From NCBI RefSeq assembly GCF_002117485.1, contig NZ_CP021030.1:3833501-3897500 (forward strand): a stretch of DNA of 64,000 bases, in the 5' to 3' direction. This document shows positions 59,144-64,000 of this stretch, piece after piece. This DNA comes from Rhizobium sp. NXC14 (GTDB taxonomy: Bacteria > Pseudomonadota > Alphaproteobacteria > Rhizobiales > Rhizobiaceae). The position numbers were made by a program, and so were the translations under genes. The stretch's first letter is position 1. Every line of letters begins with the position of its first letter. The notes beneath the pieces were generated by a model. It worked only from the letters and a program-made list of their open reading frames with translations. It did not search any database and was not told where the DNA came from.

Positions 59144-62100
59144 ATGTCGATCAAAGCCAGCATCTATCATCTGACGCATTATACCTACGACAAACCGGTC
59201 CGCCTCGGCCCACAGATCATCCGGTTGAAACCGGCCTCGCATTCGAAGACGCGGGTGCTCAGCCACTCGTTGAAGGTCACGCCCTCCAACCACTTCGTCA
59301 ATCTCCAGCAGGACCCCTACGGCAATTACCTCGCCCGCTACGTCTTCCCCGATCCCGTGACCGAGTTCAAGATCGAGGTCGACCTGGTCGCCGACATGAC
59401 GGTCTACAATCCCTTCGATTTCTTCGTAGAGGAGGAGGCGACAAAATGGCCGTTCGACTATCCTGAAACCATCCGTGAGGATCTGTCGATCTACATGACG
59501 CCGGAGCCCGCCGGCCCGCGTCTCAAGGCACTGCTGCCGACGCTCGATTGGTCGCCGGGCCAGCCGACGATCGATATGGTCGTCGGTTTGAACGCCCGCC
59601 TGCAGCGGCAGATCGGCTATGTCATCCGCATCGAAGCCGGTGTGCAGACGCCGGAAGAGACGTTGGAAAACGCCAAAGGCTCCTGTCGCGACACCAGCTG
59701 GCTGCTCGTCCAGATCCTGCGCCATCTCGGCCTTGCCGCGCGCTTCGTCTCCGGCTACCTCATTCAGCTGACGCCTGACCTGAAGGCACTCGATGGCCCC
59801 TCCGGGACCGAAGTCGATTTTACCGACCTGCATGCCTGGGCCGAGGTCTATCTGCCGGGTGCCGGCTGGGTTGGCCTCGATCCGACCTCCGGCCTCCTGA
59901 CCGGCGAAAGCCATATCCCGCTTGCAGCGACGCCGCATTACCGCAACGCTGCCCCCATTTCCGGCGGCTATTTCGGCGAGGCCGAAACCGAATTCGCCTT
60001 CGATATGAAGGTCTCGCGCGTTGCCGAGCATCCGCGCATCACCAAGCCCTTCTCCGATGACAGCTGGAACGAACTCAACGAACTCGGCGAGAAAGTCGAT
60101 CGTATCCTCGAAACCGAGGATGTGCGCCTCACCATGGGCGGCGAGCCGACCTTCGTTTCGATCGACGATTTTCAATCCGCCGAATGGAACACCGAGGCGG
60201 TCGGCCCGACCAAGCGCGAAAAGGCGGACGCGCTCATCCGCCGGCTTCGCACCCGCTTCGCCCCGAACGGCTTTCTGCATTACGGCCAGGGCAAATGGTA
60301 TCCGGGCGAAAGCCTGCCGCGCTGGACCTTCTCGCTCTACTGGCGCAAAGATGGCTTGCCGATCTGGTCCGATGACAATCTCGTCGCCACCGAGGGCCGC
60401 AATTATGAGGTCACGGAGGATGATGCCGGCCGGCTGCTCACGGCGATTGCCGGCGAGCTGGATGTGTCCCCGGAATATGTCGCGCCGGCCTTCGAGGATC
60501 CCGCCGAATGGCTCACCAAGGAAGCGAACCTGCCGGAGAATGTCGATCCGGCGAATTCCAAGCTCAAGGACGCCGAGGAGCGCAGCCGTATCGCCCGTGT
60601 CTTCAATCGCGGACTGACCCGCCCGACCGGTTATGTCCTGCCTGTTCAGGCCTGGAACGCGCGCGCCAGCGGCCGCACCTGGACGAGCGAGAAATGGTCG
60701 ACGCGGCGCGGCCGCATCTTCCTCGTGCCGGGCGACAGCCCGGTCGGCTATCGTCTGCCGCTCAATTCGCTCGCCTATATCCCGCCCTCGCAATATCCTT
60801 ATATCAACCCGCTCGATCCGTTTGTGCAGCGCCCGGAACTGCCGGATTTCGGCGAGGATAGCGGGCGTCCGCTACAGGCCGCGCACTTCCAGCCCTTCAC
60901 CGGCCAGCAACCGGCGGCACCTCAATCGTTGAACGAGATCGGCGGCCACGTCCGCACCGCGATTTCCGTCGAGCCGCGCGACGGCCGCCTCTGCGTCTTC
61001 ATGCCGCCCACAGAAACGCTCGAAGATTATCTCGATCTCATCGCCTCGACCGAACGAGCGGCCGCCGCTCTCGGTCTCGCCGTTCACATCGAAGGCTATC
61101 CGCCGCCGCAAGACGAGCGCATCAACGTCATCCGCGTCGCCCCGGATCCCGGCGTCATCGAGGTCAACATTCATCCGTCCTCGACATGGAAAGAGACGGT
61201 CGACATCACCACTGCCATCTACGAGGAGGCCCGCCAGAGCCGTCTCGGCGCCGACAAGTTCATGATCGACGGCCGCCATACCGGCACGGGCGGCGGCAAC
61301 CATGTCGTCGTCGGCGGAAGCAATCCGAACAACAGCCCCTTTCTGCGCCGCCCGGATTTGCTGAAGAGCCTCGTTCTGCACTGGCAACGCCATCCCTCGC
61401 TTTCCTACCTCTTCTCCGGGCTGTTCATCGGCCCGACCAGCCAAGCGCCGCGCATCGATGAAGCCCGCCACGACAGCCTCTACGAGCTGGAAATCGCACT
61501 GGCGCAGATCCCGGCGCCCGGCCGCGGCCGGCAGCCTTTGCCCTGGCTCGTCGACCGCCTGTTCCGCAACCTCTTGATCGACGTGACCGGCAATACCCAT
61601 CGCGCCGAAATCTGCATCGACAAGCTCTTCTCCCCCGATGGCCCGACGGGCCGCCTCGGCCTGGTGGAGTTCCGCGGTTTCGAAATGCCGCCGAATGCCC
61701 GCATGTCGCTGGCCCAGCAGCTGCTGGTGCGTGCGCTGATCGCTCGCTTCTGGATGAAACCGGCCGACGGCAAGTTCGTGCGCTGGGGAACCTCGCTGCA
61801 CGACCGCTTCATGCTGCCGCATTATGTCTGGGCCGACTTCCTCGATGTGCTGGCGGACTTGCGTCAAAACGGCTTCGATCTCAGCCCTGAATGGTTCAAG
61901 GCCCAGCTCGAATTCCGCTTCCCCTTCTGCGGCGAGGTCGACTATGAAGGATCGAAGCTGGAACTGCGTCAGGCGCTCGAACCCTGGCACGTCATGGGTG
62001 AGCAAGGCGCGATCGGCGGCACGGTTCGCTATGTCGATTCGTCCGTCGAACGCCTGCAGGTACGCTTCGAAACCAGCAATACCGCGCGCTACACCGTCAC

Positions 62101-62467
62101 CTGCAACGGCCGCATCCTGCCGCTGACGCCGACCGGCACGTCGGGCGTATCGGTCGCCGGCGTCCGCTACAAGGCATGGCAGCCGGCTTCGGGCTTGCAT
62201 CCGGTGCTGCCGATCAACACACCTTTGACTTTTGACATTTATGATACATGGTCGAAGCGTTCGATTGGCGGCTGCATCTATCATGTTGCCCATCCGGGCG
62301 GCCGGACCTATGACACCTTCCCGGTCAACGGCAACGAGGCGGAAGCAAGGCGGCTGGCCCGCTTCGAGCCGTGGGGGCATACTGCGGGCGGTTTCATCCC
62401 GCGCGCCGAGACGGGTTCGCCGGAATTCCCGCTGACGCTGGATCTGAGGCGGCCTGCCGGCATTTGA
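59144..62467 (+). CDS. Transglutaminase-like / DUF2126 protein
   Basis: 1,107 residues. Domain 1 (about 1-80) is the transglutaminase N-terminal region ([20 protein letters not shown]). Domain 2 (about 155-270) has the transglutaminase-like triad: Cys in [20 protein letters not shown] (shown in part), His in [20 protein letters not shown], Asp in the same stretch. The remaining 800 residues are DUF2126 ([60 protein letters not shown]), a glutamine-synthetase/ATP-grasp-like ligase fold. These proteins occur with circularly permuted ATP-grasp and alpha-E proteins and are predicted to build and cut small peptide amides (family knowledge from comparative genomics). No signal peptide. Confidence 0.92.
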   Translation: MSIKASIYHLTHYTYDKPVRLGPQIIRLKPASHSKTRVLSHSLKVTPSNHFVNLQQDPYGNYLARYVFPDPVTEFKIEVDLVADMTVYNPFDFFVEEEATKWPFDYPETIREDLSIYMTPEPAGPRLKALLPTLDWSPGQPTIDMVVGLNARLQRQIGYVIRIEAGVQTPEETLENAKGSCRDTSWLLVQILRHLGLAARFVSGYLIQLTPDLKALDGPSGTEVDFTDLHAWAEVYLPGAGWVGLDPTSGLLTGESHIPLAATPHYRNAAPISGGYFGEAETEFAFDMKVSRVAEHPRITKPFSDDSWNELNELGEKVDRILETEDVRLTMGGEPTFVSIDDFQSAEWNTEAVGPTKREKADALIRRLRTRFAPNGFLHYGQGKWYPGESLPRWTFSLYWRKDGLPIWSDDNLVATEGRNYEVTEDDAGRLLTAIAGELDVSPEYVAPAFEDPAEWLTKEANLPENVDPANSKLKDAEERSRIARVFNRGLTRPTGYVLPVQAWNARASGRTWTSEKWSTRRGRIFLVPGDSPVGYRLPLNSLAYIPPSQYPYINPLDPFVQRPELPDFGEDSGRPLQAAHFQPFTGQQPAAPQSLNEIGGHVRTAISVEPRDGRLCVFMPPTETLEDYLDLIASTERAAAALGLAVHIEGYPPPQDERINVIRVAPDPGVIEVNIHPSSTWKETVDITTAIYEEARQSRLGADKFMIDGRHTGTGGGNHVVVGGSNPNNSPFLRRPDLLKSLVLHWQRHPSLSYLFSGLFIGPTSQAPRIDEARHDSLYELEIALAQIPAPGRGRQPLPWLVDRLFRNLLIDVTGNTHRAEICIDKLFSPDGPTGRLGLVEFRGFEMPPNARMSLAQQLLVRALIARFWMKPADGKFVRWGTSLHDRFMLPHYVWADFLDVLADLRQNGFDLSPEWFKAQLEFRFPFCGEVDYEGSKLELRQALEPWHVMGEQGAIGGTVRYVDSSVERLQVRFETSNTARYTVTCNGRILPLTPTGTSGVSVAGVRYKAWQPASGLHPVLPINTPLTFDIYDTWSKRSIGGCIYHVAHPGGRTYDTFPVNGNEAEARRLARFEPWGHTAGGFIPRAETGSPEFPLTLDLRRPAGI

Positions 62468-62504
62468 GACCCGGGGGCAGAGGCCGAGGGTGAGGTTGGG
62501 TTTG

Positions 62505-64000
62505 ATGGGTAAGAGACCGGCAGTGGAGCGCAGGCAAGAGGCGGAGAGCAGCATCGGCAAGGATGCGGCCTTCGGCTATGCGCCGCTTCCCGGCACCGCC
62601 GACGAGATGGTCGACAATAAAGGCGCGGTCCGCCCCGTCTGGCAGCGTTTCCTCTCGCATCTCGGCGCAATGCCGGAAAAGGATCTCGCGGAGCGTTTCG
62701 CCCGCGCCGACCGCTACCTCAGAGACGCCGGCGTCTTCTACCGTGCCTATGGCAGCAAGGGAGCCGGCGAACGCGCCTGGCCGATCTCGCATATCCCGGT
62801 GCTGATCGACGAGCGCGAATGGCAGGCGCTGTCGGCAGGCCTCGTCCAGCGCGCCGACCTCCTGGAGGCGATCATTGCCGATATCTACGGCGAGAACCGG
62901 CTGGTCGAGGAAGGATTCCTGCCGCCGGCGCTGATCGCCGCCAATCCCGAATTTCAGCGCCCGCTGGCCGGCATCCGGCCGGCATCCGGCCACTATCTGC
63001 ACTTCTGCGCCTTCGAAATCGGCCGCGGGCCCGACGGCAATTGGTGGGTGCTGGCAGATCGCACCCAGGCTCCCTCCGGCGCCGGCTTCGCGCTTGAAAA
63101 CCGCGTCGCGACGACCCGCGCCTTCTCCGACATCTATGCCGAAACGCCCGTCCACCGCCTCGCCTCGTTCTTCGGCGCCTTCCGCGATGCGCTGCAGGAC
63201 ATGAAACATTCAGGCGACGACCGCATCGCCGTCCTGACGCCAGGTCCTGCCAACGAGACCTATTACGAACACGCCTACATTGCCCGCTATCTCGGCTTCA
63301 TGCTGCTCGAGGGCGAGGATCTCGCCGTCGTCAAGGGCCGCGTGATGGTCCGCACCGTCGCCGGCCTGAAGCCGATCGGCGTGCTCTGGCGCCGCCTCGA
63401 TTCGGCCTTTGCCGACCCGCTGGAACTGAACCAGAATTCGCATATCGGCACGCCCGGTCTCGTGGAAGCGCTGCGTGCCGAAAGCGTCACCATCGTCAAC
63501 GCGCTCGGCACCGGCATTCTCGAAACCCGGGCGCTTCTCGCCTTCATGCCGACCATCTGCCGGCATCTGCTCGGGCAGGATCTGAGACTGCCGTCGATTG
63601 CCACCTGGTGGTGCGGCCAGAAGGAAGAGCGCGAGCAGGTCGCCAAGAATATCGAGAAAATGGTGATCGGCCCGGCCTATTCCCGTGCGCCCTTCTTCGA
63701 CGACAACGGCGAATCCGTGCTCGGCTCGTCGCTGCGGGCAACGGCCAAAGATTCCATCGCCAATTGGCTGAATTCGGACGGTCAGAAACTGGTCGGTCAG
63801 GAAGTCGTCACGTTGTCGACGACGCCCGCCTGGGTGAACGGCAAACTCATGCCGCGGCCGATGTCGCTGCGCGTCTTCGCTGCCCGCACGGCAAACGGCT
63901 GGCAGATCATGCCCGGCGGTTTTGCCCGCATCGGCTCCGGCGCCGACGTCTCGGCGATCGCCATGCAGTCCGGCGGAGCAGCCGCCGACGTCTGGATCGT
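62505..64000 (+). CDS. Circularly permuted ATP-grasp protein (N-terminal part)
   Basis: Partial: starts at the ATG at 62505 and runs off the right edge after about 498 codons. The N terminus (GYAPLPGTADEMVDNKGAVR) and FYRAYGSKGAGERAWPISHI, then LTPGPANETYYEHAYIARYL and GVLWRRLDSAFADPLELNQN mark the DUF404/DUF407 circularly permuted ATP-grasp family, usually followed by an alpha-E (DUF403) domain, either fused or separate, beyond the edge. It follows the DUF2126 gene by 37 bases, a conserved pair. Predicted amide or peptide ligase; no product is known. Confidence 0.9.
   Translation, partial: MGKRPAVERRQEAESSIGKDAAFGYAPLPGTADEMVDNKGAVRPVWQRFLSHLGAMPEKDLAERFARADRYLRDAGVFYRAYGSKGAGERAWPISHIPVLIDEREWQALSAGLVQRADLLEAIIADIYGENRLVEEGFLPPALIAANPEFQRPLAGIRPASGHYLHFCAFEIGRGPDGNWWVLADRTQAPSGAGFALENRVATTRAFSDIYAETPVHRLASFFGAFRDALQDMKHSGDDRIAVLTPGPANETYYEHAYIARYLGFMLLEGEDLAVVKGRVMVRTVAGLKPIGVLWRRLDSAFADPLELNQNSHIGTPGLVEALRAESVTIVNALGTGILETRALLAFMPTICRHLLGQDLRLPSIATWWCGQKEEREQVAKNIEKMVIGPAYSRAPFFDDNGESVLGSSLRATAKDSIANWLNSDGQKLVGQEVVTLSTTPAWVNGKLMPRPMSLRVFAARTANGWQIMPGGFARIGSGADVSAIAMQSGGAAADVWI

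Noticed and set aside
58754..62560. Long minus-strand frames (679 and 562 codons) opposite the kinase and DUF2126 genes
   Set aside because: Shadows caused by third-position GC bias; the plus strand carries recognisable domains.

Overview
The window looks like part of a Rhizobium chromosome (R. etli / R. leguminosarum type). This is inferred from gene families recognised by eye: a CpdR cell-cycle regulator, a RopA-type porin, a ROSE-controlled small heat-shock gene, an mmgR-like small RNA, histidinol-phosphatase of the inositol-monophosphatase fold, and GltB. Codon use in the flanks is GC-rich, with strong third-position GC.

Left core region (1-10852). The 5' part of gltB runs off the left edge. 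It is followed by a threonine aldolase, a LysR regulator divergent from a bile-acid:Na+ symporter-like transporter, an Hsp20 gene with a candidate ROSE RNA thermometer and RpoH promoter, a serine lipase-like hydrolase, hisN, an mmgR-like sRNA with its own promoter and terminator, an N-formylglutamate amidohydrolase-like gene, cpdR and tRNA-Val(GAC).

Genomic island (10808-44318, about 33.5 kb). A 46-bp direct repeat of the tRNA-Val 3' part (from the anticodon loop to CCA plus one base) bounds the island. A tyrosine integrase lies just inside the right end. Just inside the left end are a DUF927-type P-loop protein, a Rep-like HUH protein, an AlpA/excisionase-like HTH protein and a protein with a cysteine cluster. 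Next comes a four-gene cluster at 15746-22217: an SF2 helicase, a DUF4297-like PD-(D/E)xK protein, a winged-helix-like middle protein, and an SMC/DUF3732-like ATPase with a CxxC...CxxC insert. The last three are joined by ATGA overlaps. This matches the general layout of ABC-three-component / Lamassu-like anti-phage systems, with a helicase added, and is the best candidate for a new conflict system here. A DUF4238 protein and two serine recombinases (one a relic) follow.

The middle of the island (26.4-39.9 kb) is a mosaic of repeated small modules. A ribbon-helix-helix-like protein family is present in six full, broken or fragmentary copies. There are three copies of the 3' end of a LigD-type ligase gene (one in the complete gene), a 152-bp duplication, and paired copies of small membrane proteins. 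These are interleaved with single secreted, lipo- and membrane proteins, an SRAP (HMCES/YedK-like) protein, a DNA ligase and an IS630 element. Many copies carry frameshifts. The right end of the island has a small XRE regulator with palindromes upstream, a DUF3768 protein, two exported or membrane proteins and the integrase.

Right core region (44319-64000). Here are a RopA-type porin with a twin 11-bp palindrome upstream, several small exported or cytosolic proteins, a TerC/DUF475 membrane protein, and a tripartite tricarboxylate transporter (tctCBA). Its likely two-component regulator (tctDE) lies a few kb away, with a periplasmic binding protein and a TPR adenylate cyclase in between. The window ends in a DUF2126 transglutaminase-like protein followed by a circularly permuted ATP-grasp protein that runs off the right edge.
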